64,000 bases of DNA from Rhodobacter calidifons (GTDB lineage Bacteria; Pseudomonadota; Alphaproteobacteria; Rhodobacterales; Rhodobacteraceae): positions 186,001 to 250,000 of the forward strand of contig NZ_JAANHS010000003.1 in assembly GCF_011174775.1 (NCBI RefSeq), in the 5' to 3' direction. The number at the start of each line of letters is the position of its first letter. Position 1 is the first letter of the stretch. Below the pieces are notes generated by a model. It did not search any database, had not been told where the DNA came from, and saw nothing but the letters and a program-made list of their open reading frames with translations. This document shows, one piece after another, positions 27,662-37,048 of the stretch. The position numbers were made by a program, and so were the translations under genes.

Positions 27662-28425
27662 CCGAAGGTGCCACGTTCCCCGACCTGCGCGGCGCGTCGG
27701 TCTTCATCACCGGAGGCGGGTCGGGTATCGGCGCGGCCCTGACCGAGGCCTTCCTGCGCCAGGGCGCAAAGGTGGCCTTCTGCCAGCGGTCGGATGCCAC
27801 GCCATTCTGCGATGCGATGGAGGCCGCCACCGGCAATCGGCCCCTGTTCCTGCCCTGCGACATCTCTGTCACCGACCAGTTGCAACTGACGCTGGCGACG
27901 GCCGCAAAGGTGCACGGGGACATCACCGTCCTGGTGAACAACGCCGCGAACGACACACGCCACGAGACGCTGAAAACCGATCAGGCCTTCTGGGACTGGT
28001 CGATGGCGGTGAACCTGCGGTCGTATTTCTTTGCCTGCCAGTCGGTGATTCCGGGGATGAAGGCGGCGGGCGGCGGGTCGATCATCAACTTCTCCTCGAT
28101 CAGCTTCATGATGGCCGACAAGGGCTATGCCGCCTACATCACCGCCAATGCCGGGATCGTCGGGCTGACCCGGACGCTGGCGCGCGAGTTCGGCCCCGAT
28201 CGCATCCGCGTCAACGCCATCGCGCCCGGCTGGGTGCTGACCGAACGGCAGAAAGAGCTTTGGGTCACCCCCGAGGCCCTGTCCGCCCATCTGGCCCGCC
28301 AGTGTCTGCCCGACCCGATCCAGCCCGAGGACATGGCGGGCGCGGTCCTGTTCCTGGCCTCGAACGCTTCGCGCATGATGACCTCGCAGACCCTGGTGCT
28401 GGACGGAGGGTTCATCTCGTCATGA
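27658..28425 (+). CDS. SDR-family oxidoreductase, probable galactose/aldose 1-dehydrogenase, lacking the catalytic lysine
   Basis: 255 residues. NAD(P) loop VFITGGGSGIGAALTEAF, LVNNAANDT, catalytic Ser147 and Tyr160 are present. The YxxxK motif reads Tyr160-Ile-Thr-Ala-Asn164 (codon AAT at 28147-28149), so the lysine that lowers the tyrosine pKa is missing. The rest of the fold (GIVGLTRTLAREFGPDRIRVNAIAPGW, LVLDGGF) is intact. Between transport and lactonase genes it is expected to oxidise galactose (or another aldose) to its lactone. The change may inactivate it, may be tolerated, or may be a base error (AAG to AAT). Confidence 0.85.
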   Translation: MTEGATFPDLRGASVFITGGGSGIGAALTEAFLRQGAKVAFCQRSDATPFCDAMEAATGNRPLFLPCDISVTDQLQLTLATAAKVHGDITVLVNNAANDTRHETLKTDQAFWDWSMAVNLRSYFFACQSVIPGMKAAGGGSIINFSSISFMMADKGYAAYITANAGIVGLTRTLAREFGPDRIRVNAIAPGWVLTERQKELWVTPEALSAHLARQCLPDPIQPEDMAGAVLFLASNASRMMTSQTLVLDGGFISS

Positions 28426-29333
28426 CCGAAACCGAGACGCCGGACTGGATCGCCGTCGACTGGGGCACGTCGAACCTGCGCGCCTTTGCCATGTCGGCGG
28501 ATGGGCGTGTGCTGGCCGAGGCGTCGTCGGACGACGGCATGGGGAAACTGACGCGCGACGGGTTCGAGCCCGCATTACTGCGTCTGATCGCGCCCTGGCT
28601 GGAGGGTCGGCCGTCGGTCATCGCCTGCGGCATGGTGGGCAGCCGTCAGGGCTGGTGCGAGGCGCCCTATCGCGCCGTGCCCTGCACGCCGCTTGATCCG
28701 GCCGCGCTGGTCATGGCGCCGACGACCGATCCGCGGCTGCGGGTCAGCATCGCGCCGGGGCTGAAGCAGATCCGGCCCGCCGACGTGATGCGCGGCGAGG
28801 AGACCCAGATCGCCGGGGCGCTGCACCTGATGCCGGGCTATGACGGTGTGCTGTGCCTGCCCGGAACCCATTCCAAATGGGCGCACATCAGCGCGGGCGA
28901 GGTGGTCAGTTTCCAGACCTTCATGACCGGCGAGATGTTCGCGCTGCTGTCCGAATCCTCGGTCCTGCGGCATGGAATGCAGGGCGGGGGCTGGGACGAT
29001 GCGGCCTTCGATGGGGCCGTGGCAGATGCGCTGTCGCGGCCGGAACGGCTGGGCGCGCGGCTGTTCTCCCTGCGTGCCGAGGGGCTGATCGCGGGGCTGT
29101 CGGCGGCGGCAGCGCGGGCACGGCTGTCGGGCCTTCTGATCGGGACGGAACTCGCGGCAGCCCGGCCCTACTGGCTGGGCCAGCGCGTGACGCTGATCGG
29201 GGCCGAGACCCTGTCGGCGGCCTATGCCCGCGCGCTGGCGGCGCAGGGCGTGGCCGCACAGCGCCTGCCCGCCACCGACTGCACTCTGGCCGGGCTTGCC
29301 TCGCTGATCCGGCAGACCGAGAGGACCAGATGA
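28422..29333 (+). CDS. dgoK: 2-dehydro-3-deoxygalactonokinase
   Basis: 303 residues. [23 protein letters not shown] is the phosphate-1 motif of Dgo[16 protein letters not shown] and [15 protein letters not shown] are further family blocks, and [19 protein letters not shown] closes the core. It phosphorylates KDGal at O6. Overlaps both neighbours by ATGA. Confidence 0.92.
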   Translation: MTETETPDWIAVDWGTSNLRAFAMSADGRVLAEASSDDGMGKLTRDGFEPALLRLIAPWLEGRPSVIACGMVGSRQGWCEAPYRAVPCTPLDPAALVMAPTTDPRLRVSIAPGLKQIRPADVMRGEETQIAGALHLMPGYDGVLCLPGTHSKWAHISAGEVVSFQTFMTGEMFALLSESSVLRHGMQGGGWDDAAFDGAVADALSRPERLGARLFSLRAEGLIAGLSAAAARARLSGLLIGTELAAARPYWLGQRVTLIGAETLSAAYARALAAQGVAAQRLPATDCTLAGLASLIRQTERTR

Positions 29334-29935
29334 CCCATCGCAACCTGATCGCCATCCTGCGCGGGATCACCCCGCCCGAGGCCGCCGAAGCCGCGCGCGC
29401 TCTGGTCGCGGCGGGGATCACCCGGATCGAGGTGCCGTTGAACTCGCCCGATCCGTTCGCGTCCATCGCGGCGATGGTGGCCGCCGTGCCGGGGGCCGAA
29501 ATCGGCGCGGGGACGGTGCTGACGGTCGAGGAGGTCGCCCGTGTCAAGGCGGCGGGCGGGACGCTGGTCGTGTCTCCGAACGCGGATGTCGAGGTGATCC
29601 GGGCGACGGTGGCGGCGGGCATGGCCTCCTGGCCGGGGGTGATGACGCCGACCGAGTGTTTCGCGGCGATCAGGGCGGGGGCAACGGGGCTGAAGCTGTT
29701 CCCCGGCAGTCTGATCGGGCCCGAGGGGCTGAAGGCGATCCGCGCAGTGCTGCCGAAGGACCTGCCGGTCTATGCCGTGGGCGGGGCGGGGCCTGCGAAC
29801 TTTGCCGATTGGGCGAAGGCGGGGGCGCAGGGGTTCGGGATCGGGACGGCGCTTTATACGCCGGGCCTGTCCACCGCCGAGATCGCCTCACGCGCCAAGG
29901 CCATCGTGGCTGCCTATGACGAGGTGTTCGCATGA
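29330..29935 (+). CDS. dgoA: 2-dehydro-3-deoxy-6-phosphogalactonate aldolase
   Basis: 201 residues of the KDPG/KDPGal class I aldolase family. [13 protein letters not shown], the glutamate in IEVPLNSP, and the Schiff-base lysine in GLKLFPGS are present, with NSPDP instead of the TNSP typical of Eda, which supports KDPGal specificity. Splits KDPGal to pyruvate and glyceraldehyde-3-phosphate. Confidence 0.9.
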   Translation: MTHRNLIAILRGITPPEAAEAARALVAAGITRIEVPLNSPDPFASIAAMVAAVPGAEIGAGTVLTVEEVARVKAAGGTLVVSPNADVEVIRATVAAGMASWPGVMTPTECFAAIRAGATGLKLFPGSLIGPEGLKAIRAVLPKDLPVYAVGGAGPANFADWAKAGAQGFGIGTALYTPGLSTAEIASRAKAIVAAYDEVFA

Positions 29936-30768
29936 TCTTCGATGCACGCCCGTGCGAGTTGGGCGAGGGGCCGCTGTGGCACCCGGTTCGTGAACAACTG
30001 TTCTGGTTCGACATCCTGAACCGGACTCTTCATTCGCAATCCCGGTCCTGGACCTTCGCGGACTATGTCTCTGCGGCAGGCTGGATCAGCGCGGAGGAGC
30101 TGCTGGTGGCCTGCGAGACGGGTCTCTTCCGGCTGAACCTGTCCTCTGGCGAGCGGACCGCCGTGGCAGAGGCTGGCACGCCGGACACCCGGTCGAACGA
30201 CGGCCGCGCGGATCGGCAGGGCGGGTTCTGGTTCGGGACGATGGGGAAAAGGGCCCAGAAGGGCGCGGGCGCGATCTGGCGCTGGTATCGGGGCGAGCTG
30301 CGCCAGCTGTTTCCCGGCATCACCATCCCGAACGCGATCTGCTTCACGCCGGACGGAAGGGCCGCGCATTTCGCCGATACGGCGACGGGCAAGGTGATGA
30401 AGGTCGCGCTGGACGCGGCGGGCTGGCCGGTGGGTGAGCCCGAGGTCTGGCTGGATCTGGAACGCGCAGGGCTGAACCCGGACGGGGCAGTGATCGACGC
30501 CGAGGGGCGCTTCTGGAATGCGCAGTGGGGCGCCGGGCGCGTGGCCTGCTACGCGCCGGACGGGGTGTTTCTGCATGCCGTGGAGACGCCGGGCGCGCCG
30601 CAATCGTCCTGCCCGGCCTTCGGCGGGCCGGACCTCTCGACGCTTTACGTCACCACCGCGCTGGAACACATGGACGCCGAGGCGCGGGCGCGGCACCCGG
30701 CCTCCGGCCAGCTTTTCGCCTTCCCCGGCGCGGGGAAAGGCCTTCCCGAACCGCAGGTCACCCTATGA
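29932..30768 (+). CDS. SMP-30/gluconolactonase-type lactonase
   Basis: 278 residues, six-bladed propeller. Metal ligands: Glu in [11 protein letters not shown], Asn/Asp in [19 protein letters not shown], Asn in [11 protein letters not shown] and Asp in [14 protein letters not shown]. It hydrolyses an aldonolactone, here most likely galactono-1,4/1,5-lactone, to the acid. It lies between the aldolase and beta-galactosidase genes, with 4-base overlaps on both sides. Confidence 0.88.
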   Translation: MIFDARPCELGEGPLWHPVREQLFWFDILNRTLHSQSRSWTFADYVSAAGWISAEELLVACETGLFRLNLSSGERTAVAEAGTPDTRSNDGRADRQGGFWFGTMGKRAQKGAGAIWRWYRGELRQLFPGITIPNAICFTPDGRAAHFADTATGKVMKVALDAAGWPVGEPEVWLDLERAGLNPDGAVIDAEGRFWNAQWGAGRVACYAPDGVFLHAVETPGAPQSSCPAFGGPDLSTLYVTTALEHMDAEARARHPASGQLFAFPGAGKGLPEPQVTL

Positions 30769-32666
30769 AACGCACGCTTGGCGTCTGTTACTACCCCGAA
30801 CATTGGCCCGAGGCGCAATGGGCCGAGGATGCCGCCCGCATGGCGCGGCTGGGCCTGACCTGGGTCCGCATCGGCGAGTTCGCCTGGAGCCGGATGGAGC
30901 CCGAGCCGGGCCGCCATGACTGGGGCTGGCTGGACCGGGCGATCGAGACGCTGGGCAAGCGCGGGTTGAAGGTGGTGCTGGGCACGCCCACGGCGACGCC
31001 GCCGCGCTGGATGCTGGAACGGCACCCGGACATGCTGGCGGTGGACCGGGAGGGGCGCGCGCGCGGCTTCGGCTCGCGGCGGCACTACGATTTCTCGCAT
31101 CCGGGCTATCGGGCGGAATGCGCGCGGATCGTGACGGCCCTGGCGGAACGCTATGGCCGGAACCCCCATGTGGCGGCCTGGCAGACCGACAACGAATATG
31201 CCTGCCATGCGACGACGCTCAGCTATTCCGAGGCGGCAAAAGTGGCCTTCCAGGACTGGCTGGCGCAGAAATACCAGTCCCCCGACGCCTTGAACCGGGC
31301 CTGGGGCAACGTGTTCTGGTCGATGGAATACCGCGATTTCCGCGAGGTCGGCCTGCCGAACCTGACGGTGACCGAGCCGAACCCGAGCCATGTGATGGAC
31401 TTCCGACGCTTTTCCAGCGATCAGGTGGTCAGCTTCAACCGGCTTCAGGTCGAGATCATCCGCCGCCACTCTGACGCGCCGATTGCCCACAACTACATGG
31501 GCGCGGTGACCGAGTTCGATCACTTCAGGGTCGGCGCCGATCTGGATATCGCAAGCTGGGACAGTTATCCGCTGGGCTTCCTGTCGGACCGGATCCCGGC
31601 AGAGCCCGAGCACAAGCGGCGCTTCGTGCGGCAGGGGGACCCGGATTTCCAGGCCTTCCACCATGACCTTTACCGCGCCGTGGGGCGGGGCCGCTGGTGG
31701 ATCATGGAACAGCAGCCGGGCCCGGTGAACTGGGCGCCCTGGAACCCCGACCCGCTGCCCGGCATGGCCCGGCTCTGGGCCTGGGAGGCCTTCGCCCATG
31801 GCGCCGAGGCGGTCTGCTATTTCCGCTGGCGGCAGGCGCCCTTTGCGCAGGAACAGATGCATGCGGGCCTGCTGCGCCCCGACAGCGCCCCGGCGCAGGC
31901 CTTCGGCGAGGCCGAGCAGGTGGCGCGCGAGCTGGCCGCGATGCCGGACGCGGGCACGGCCAGGGCGGATGTCGCGCTGGTGTTCGATTACGAATCGGAC
32001 TGGGCCTGGGAGATCCAGCCTCAGGGGCGCAGCTTCAGCTATTTCTGGCTGGTGTTCCACATCTACAAGGGGCTGCGGCGGCTGGGGCTGAACGTGGACA
32101 TTCTGCCCCCCGATGCGGCGGACCTGTCGGGTTATCGGCTGGTGCTGGCCCCGGGGCTGTTCAGCCTGTCGGACAAGCTGAAGGCGGCGCTGGCGGCCTT
32201 CCAGGGCACCGCGATCCTGGGGCCGCGGACCAATTCCAGGACGCCGGACTTTGCCATTCCCGTCCCGCTGCCGCCCGCCCTGCCCGGACTGGATGCCGTG
32301 GTCGCGCGGGTCGAAAGCCTGCCGCCGGACGTGCCGGTGCCGCTGGCGCAAGGCGGCGCGCTGGTCAACTGGCGCGAGAAGCTCGAGGGCAATGCACAGA
32401 CAGTCGAAGAGGCCGAGGACGGCTGGCCGGCGCTGGTCGCGGCGGGGAAGCTACACTATCTGGGCGGTTGGCCGGACGAGGTGGCGCTGACCCGCATCCT
32501 GCACCGCGCCTGCGCGGCGGAAGGAATCGAGACCGACCCGCTGCCCGAAGGACTGCGCCGCAGGGATACCGCGACGCACCGCTTCCTGTTCAACTACAAC
32601 CCGGTTCCTGCCGAATGGGGTGGGGTGACGATCCCCCCGGCAGGGGTGTGGTGGACCGAAAGGTAG
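30765..32666 (+). CDS. Beta-galactosidase, GH42
   Basis: 633 residues. GVCYYPEHWPEAQWAEDAARMARLGLTWVRIGEFAWSRMEP is the GH42 start; the acid/base is Glu144 in QTDNEYACH and the nucleophile Glu315 in WIMEQQPGPVNW. The C-terminal part holds the trimerisation (glutamine-amidotransferase-like) domain. No signal peptide, so it acts on imported galactosides in the cytosol. Last gene of an eight-gene unit whose enzymes take galactose to pyruvate and GAP, except for the dehydratase. Confidence 0.93.
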   Translation: MKRTLGVCYYPEHWPEAQWAEDAARMARLGLTWVRIGEFAWSRMEPEPGRHDWGWLDRAIETLGKRGLKVVLGTPTATPPRWMLERHPDMLAVDREGRARGFGSRRHYDFSHPGYRAECARIVTALAERYGRNPHVAAWQTDNEYACHATTLSYSEAAKVAFQDWLAQKYQSPDALNRAWGNVFWSMEYRDFREVGLPNLTVTEPNPSHVMDFRRFSSDQVVSFNRLQVEIIRRHSDAPIAHNYMGAVTEFDHFRVGADLDIASWDSYPLGFLSDRIPAEPEHKRRFVRQGDPDFQAFHHDLYRAVGRGRWWIMEQQPGPVNWAPWNPDPLPGMARLWAWEAFAHGAEAVCYFRWRQAPFAQEQMHAGLLRPDSAPAQAFGEAEQVARELAAMPDAGTARADVALVFDYESDWAWEIQPQGRSFSYFWLVFHIYKGLRRLGLNVDILPPDAADLSGYRLVLAPGLFSLSDKLKAALAAFQGTAILGPRTNSRTPDFAIPVPLPPALPGLDAVVARVESLPPDVPVPLAQGGALVNWREKLEGNAQTVEEAEDGWPALVAAGKLHYLGGWPDEVALTRILHRACAAEGIETDPLPEGLRRRDTATHRFLFNYNPVPAEWGGVTIPPAGVWWTER

Positions 32667-32697
32667 GGTGAGGGTCAACCCCACCCGACCGGGGACT

Positions 32698-34308
32698 TCA
32701 GTCGTGCACCGCAACCGTGCCGGTCACCGGCAGGAAGGCCGCCGCGTTCGGGCCAAGGGTCAGCCGGTCACCTTGCAGGACTGCGTGAAGCGACGGCCCG
32801 GTGGGTGCGCCGACGCCCGACACGGTCACCGACAAGGCCACCGGCGAGAGATTGAAGAGGCAGAGCAGCGCGCCTTCGCCCTCGCCCCGGACAAAGCCGA
32901 GGACCGGCTCACGCAGGTCGAGGAAGCGCGTCCTTCCGGTCCTGAGCGCCGCTGACCCTTTGCGGAAGGCCAGCGCCGCGCGGTAGTGTTCCAGCACCGA
33001 GCCCTGCGCGCCCGTCTGCCCGGCGACATGGCGGGCGGCCTGTTCCGCCTTCACCGGCAGCCAGGGCTTGCCGCTGGTGAAGCCCGCGTTCGGCGACGCG
33101 TCCCAGACCATCGGCGTGCGGGTGTTGTCGCGGCCGATGGGCTCGGGCCAGAAGTTGATGCCCTGCGGGTCGGTCAGTTCCTCGAAATCGAGGGGCGTGT
33201 CGGTCTGGCCCAGTTCCTCGCCCTGCCAGAGGCAGATCGAGCCCTCGAAGGACAGCAGCAGCGAAGCTGCCTGTTTCGCCAGATCCTCGGTGCTGGCCGC
33301 GTGTCTGGCCCAGCGCGTCGCATGGCGGACGACATCGTGGTTGGAAAAGGCCCACATCGGCCAGCCGTCGGGCGCGCCCTTGAAGAAGCCCTCGATCCGG
33401 TCACGGAAGAAGGTGGCGGAATAGTCGTAGCCCATCAGTTCGAAGGAATAGCACTGATGCAGCCGCCCCGGCGCGGTGTATTCGCCCATCATGCGGATCG
33501 CATGGTGGCTTTCGCCCATCTCGCCCACGCTTGCCGCGCCATAGTCGTCCAGCAGCCTGCGGATGCGTTCCAGCCAGGCCAGGTTCTCGGGCTGGTTCTT
33601 GTCGAACAGGTGATACTGCATCCCGTAGGGGTTGCCCTCGGGTTCCGGCTTGACCCGATAGTCGGCGCAATTGTCGCGCAGAAGCAGGTCGTGGAAGAAA
33701 TAGTTGACGGTATCGAAGCGGAAGCCGTCCACCCCGCGTTCCAGCCAGAAGCGCATCGCCGAAAGCGCCCAGTCCTGGACGGCGGGGTTGTGGTAGTTGA
33801 GGTCGGGCTGCGCCGCCAGGAAGTTGTGCAGGTAATACTGCTTGCGCCGCGCGTCCCAGGCCCAGGCGGGCCCGCCGAAGACCGACAGCCAGTTGTTGGG
33901 CGGGGTGCCGTCATGCCGGGGATCTGCCCAGACATACCAGTCGGCCCTTGGGTTCACCCGGTCCTTGCGGCTTTCGACGAAAAAGGGGTGCTGGTCCGAG
34001 GTGTGGCTGAGCACCTGGTCGATGATGACCTTCAGCCCCAGATCATGAGCGCGCGCCACCAGCGCGTCGAAATCGGCCAGGGTGCCGAAGACCGGATCGA
34101 CGTCGCAATAGTCGCTGACGTCATAGCCCATGTCCTTCATCGGGCTGCGGAAGAAGGGGGAGAGCCAGAGGGCGTCCACGCCCAGCGCCGCAAGATGGTC
34201 CAGCCGCCGGGTGATCCCGGGCAGGTCGCCCACCCCGTCGCCATTGTCATCCTGGAACGACCGGGGATAGACCTGATAGGTCACGGCGCCACGCCACCAG
34301 TCGGACAT
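32698..34308 (-). CDS. Alpha-glucosidase, GH13
   Basis: 536 residues. WWRGAVTYQVYPRSFQDDNGDGVGDLPGI, conserved regions DQVLSHTSDQHPFF, GFRFDTVNYFF (nucleophile Asp), SVGEMGE (acid/base Glu) and FSNHDVVRH. Cytosolic oligo-1,6- or alpha-1,4-glucosidase type. It converges on the beta-galactosidase gene with 31 bp between, so it may serve the same importer with alpha-glucosides or may be an independent unit. Confidence 0.92.
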   Translation of the reverse strand: MSDWWRGAVTYQVYPRSFQDDNGDGVGDLPGITRRLDHLAALGVDALWLSPFFRSPMKDMGYDVSDYCDVDPVFGTLADFDALVARAHDLGLKVIIDQVLSHTSDQHPFFVESRKDRVNPRADWYVWADPRHDGTPPNNWLSVFGGPAWAWDARRKQYYLHNFLAAQPDLNYHNPAVQDWALSAMRFWLERGVDGFRFDTVNYFFHDLLLRDNCADYRVKPEPEGNPYGMQYHLFDKNQPENLAWLERIRRLLDDYGAASVGEMGESHHAIRMMGEYTAPGRLHQCYSFELMGYDYSATFFRDRIEGFFKGAPDGWPMWAFSNHDVVRHATRWARHAASTEDLAKQAASLLLSFEGSICLWQGEELGQTDTPLDFEELTDPQGINFWPEPIGRDNTRTPMVWDASPNAGFTSGKPWLPVKAEQAARHVAGQTGAQGSVLEHYRAALAFRKGSAALRTGRTRFLDLREPVLGFVRGEGEGALLCLFNLSPVALSVTVSGVGAPTGPSLHAVLQGDRLTLGPNAAAFLPVTGTVAVHD

Positions 34309-34538
34309 TCTTACCCCCAGTTATCCCGATGCCTGATCCGGCCATAGCGGCGGTCGGGTCGGCGCAAAAGTCCATAGCGGTTGCGATGCCCTTCCGCGTG
34401 CAGAATCCCCGCCCCTGCGGCACATCCGCAACGTCCTGCCCGCCAGACGGGCGCTGCCGGTCTGTAACGGTGACAATATCGCGGTTGACCCGTCCGGCCC
34501 TCGCGCGCACCTTGCCGGCCAGAGCCGGAGCGCCCTCG

Positions 34539-35774
34539 ATGACCAAAGCCCCCCTGATCACCCCCGTGCTGATCGCCGGCTGCCTGATCCTGATGATCTC
34601 TTTCGCGATCCGGGCAAGCTTTGGCGTCTTCCAGATCCCGGTAGCCGCCGAATTCGGCTGGCTGCGGGCGGAGTTCTCGTTGGCCATCGCGATCCAGAAC
34701 CTGGCCTGGGGCATCGGCCAGCCGCTGTTCGGCGCGCTGGCGGAACGCTTCGGCGACCGCAGGGCGATCATCCTGGGGGCGCTGATGTATGCGCTGGGGC
34801 TGGTGCTGTCCGCCTATGCGGTGACGCCCGGGCAGCATCAGCTGCTGGCGATCCTGGTCGGCTTCGGCATCGCCGGCACCGGGTTCGGCGTCATCCTGGC
34901 CATCGTCGGCCGCGCCGCCAGCCCCGAGAACCGCTCGATGGCGCTGGGGATCGCCACCGCAGCCGGGTCGGCAGGTCAGGTGTTCGGCGCGCCGACGGCC
35001 GAGTGGCTTTTGCAGAGCTACAGCTGGCAGAGCGTGTTCCTGATCTTCGCGGCCGTCATCCTGGCCACGCTGGCGGCCCTGCCCTTCCTGCGCAGCCCGA
35101 AGCTGGCGACGCGGGCCGAGCTGGAGGAAAGCATGGGCACGGTCCTGATCCGCGCCTTCCGCGATCCGTCCTACACGTTGATCTTCCTGGGCTTCTTTTC
35201 CTGCGGCTATCAGCTGGCCTTCATCACCGCGCATTTCCCGGCCTTCGTGACCGAGCTCTGTTCCCCCATCGACGCAGGGTCGATGCTGTCGAACATCGGC
35301 ATCACCACGACCTCGGCGCTGGGGGCGGTATCGATTGCGGTGATCGGGCTGTTCAACATCGTCGGCACGCTGACGGCGGGCTGGCTGGGCAAGCGCCATA
35401 CCAAGAAATACCTGCTGTTCTGGATCTATGTCGGCCGGACCATCGCGGCGGCGGCCTTCATCCTGATGCCGATCACCCCGGCCTCGGTCCTGATCTTCTC
35501 GGCGGTGATGGGGGCGCTTTGGCTGGCGACCGTGCCGCTGACCTCGGGGCTGGTCGCGCATATCTACGGCATCCGCTACATGGGGACGCTCTATGGCGTG
35601 GTATTCCTGAGCCACCAGATCGGCGGCTTTCTGGGGGTCTGGCTGGGGGGCCGGATGTATGACCTGAACGGCGACTATACGCTGGTCTGGTGGATCGGCG
35701 TCGGGGTCGGAGCCTTCAGTGCGCTGGTTCACCTGCCGATCCGGGAACGGCAGATGGTGGCGCAGGCGGCGTGA
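34539..35774 (+). CDS. MFS transporter (oxalate/monocarboxylate-like)
   Basis: 411 residues, twelve predicted helices. GALAERFGDRRAIILGALMYALGLVLSA is the MFS A-motif region, and LFNIVGTLTAGWLGKRHTKKYLL the second-half repeat. N-terminus and overall pattern match MFS proteins of the OFA/MCT type. The substrate is unknown. The 230 bp upstream contain no gene; TTGACC at 34483 is a possible -35 box. Confidence 0.85.
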   Translation: MTKAPLITPVLIAGCLILMISFAIRASFGVFQIPVAAEFGWLRAEFSLAIAIQNLAWGIGQPLFGALAERFGDRRAIILGALMYALGLVLSAYAVTPGQHQLLAILVGFGIAGTGFGVILAIVGRAASPENRSMALGIATAAGSAGQVFGAPTAEWLLQSYSWQSVFLIFAAVILATLAALPFLRSPKLATRAELEESMGTVLIRAFRDPSYTLIFLGFFSCGYQLAFITAHFPAFVTELCSPIDAGSMLSNIGITTTSALGAVSIAVIGLFNIVGTLTAGWLGKRHTKKYLLFWIYVGRTIAAAAFILMPITPASVLIFSAVMGALWLATVPLTSGLVAHIYGIRYMGTLYGVVFLSHQIGGFLGVWLGGRMYDLNGDYTLVWWIGVGVGAFSALVHLPIRERQMVAQAA

Positions 35775-35836
35775 CGGGCGGCTTCTCGTCGCGGGGCGCA
35801 CGGGCGGGGTGCGCATCCGGTGCCGGGCAGGCGTCC

Positions 35837-36883
35837 TTAGTTCTGGGGCATCGGCTGGACGATCAGCACCTCGAGGTCGCGGTCCGGGACGTAGTTCGTC
35901 TTCTCGATCACGAAGGTGGTGGGTCCGGTCTTGCGGACCCCCTCGGCGCACAGCGAGATCACGTTCTTCGGATCGCCCTTGTCCAGCGTCAGGGTGAAGC
36001 GGCCGATGGGGCCGGCCCAGCTGTTCGCCGTGCGCAGGATGTACGAGATGTTCCAGCCGGTGCCGATATTGCCGAATTCAGCGCTGCCCGAGGCCTCGAG
36101 CGTCCTGGCGATCGCCTTCGAGGTGCCCTCGTCGATGCAATACTGATCCTTCAGGTGAAGCTGCCAGTCCTCGGGCGGGTGGGTCCAGTAGAACACCCCG
36201 CCGGGCGGGCGGTTGGTGTAGCTGTGGCTGATGCGGACCACTCCCCCGGCCGGGAAGGTCTGGGTCCAGTGATAGCGGGTGACGATGGCCCAGGTTCCCC
36301 AGACATCCGGCGGCAAGCCCTGCGCCGGATCGCCCGGGTAATACTCCGCCAGCCCCAGCGCCTCGACCTCGGCCCGCCGGTCCTGCGGCAGGGACAGCAG
36401 CGCCTCGCGCACCGCCACGAGGTCAAGCGTGAGCGGGATGCCCAGCCGGGCCAGATCGGCCGTCACGTCGCGACCAGGGTTGTCGTACTGGCGGGAGGGC
36501 GGGTTCTCCTCGTCGAAGCCCTCTTCGACCACCGCGATGCGGTCGATGGCGACCTGCACGGGCCGGCCGTCCACGGTGGCGGTGAAGCCGACGAGATCGG
36601 GCGAGGACAGGTCCTCGGGCAGGTTCATCGCCGCTTCATAGCCCGACCATACGCCGACGGGCGGCAGGGGGAAGATCACTTATCCAGTCACGTCCCGGTC
36701 GGTGAGATTGCGGAACACATAGTCCACGGTGATCCGGTCGAGGCCGATGAAAAGCCGTTCTTCCTCCATCGCGATGGCCTCGGTCTGACCGAAGGTCAGG
36801 CCGGTGGCGGAGAGGCCGCCGAAGCCGTCATTGGCGAAGGCGGGGGTCGCGGCAAGGCAGGCAGAGACAAGGACGAGGCGCAT
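35837..36883 (-). pseudogene. DUF4424 secreted protein gene split by an in-frame TAA
   Basis: ATG 36883 after GGAGGTTTCC encodes a signal peptide (RLVLVSACLAATPAFAND) and FGGLSATGLTFGQTEAIAMEEERLFIGLDRITVDYVFRNLTDRDVTG, the start of DUF4424. A TAA at 36680-36682 stops it; the same frame continues directly (VIFPLPPVGVWSGYEAAM...) to 35837 with the rest of the domain. A Tyr codon TAC changed to TAA would explain it. A restart at GTG 36679 would lack the signal peptide. About 347 codons in total. Either a recent nonsense mutation or a base error; function of DUF4424 is unknown. Confidence 0.8.
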
Positions 36884-36949
36884 GGAAACCTCCGGGCGGA
36901 CCACGACTATCTGACGCCGGATGGGGCAACCCTGCAAGCCCCGGAGCGA

Positions 36950-36992
36950 CCGGAGTTTGCAAAACTCCGGACCGATTTCCGCCGGAAATCGG
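36950..36992. repeat. Two adjacent perfect hairpins
   Basis: CCGGAGTTT-GCA-AAACTCCGG (36950-36970) followed by CCGATTTCC-GCC-GGAAATCGG (36972-36992), each with 9-bp arms and a 3-base loop. They sit in the divergent gap between the DUF4424 and MFS genes, 57 bp before the MFS start; possible operators or leader structures. Confidence 0.65.
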
Positions 36993-37048
36993 CCTTGCGC
37001 CGGGCGGAGAGGCTTGTCACAAGCGCCGGACGTCCCGAAAGGCCCCTC

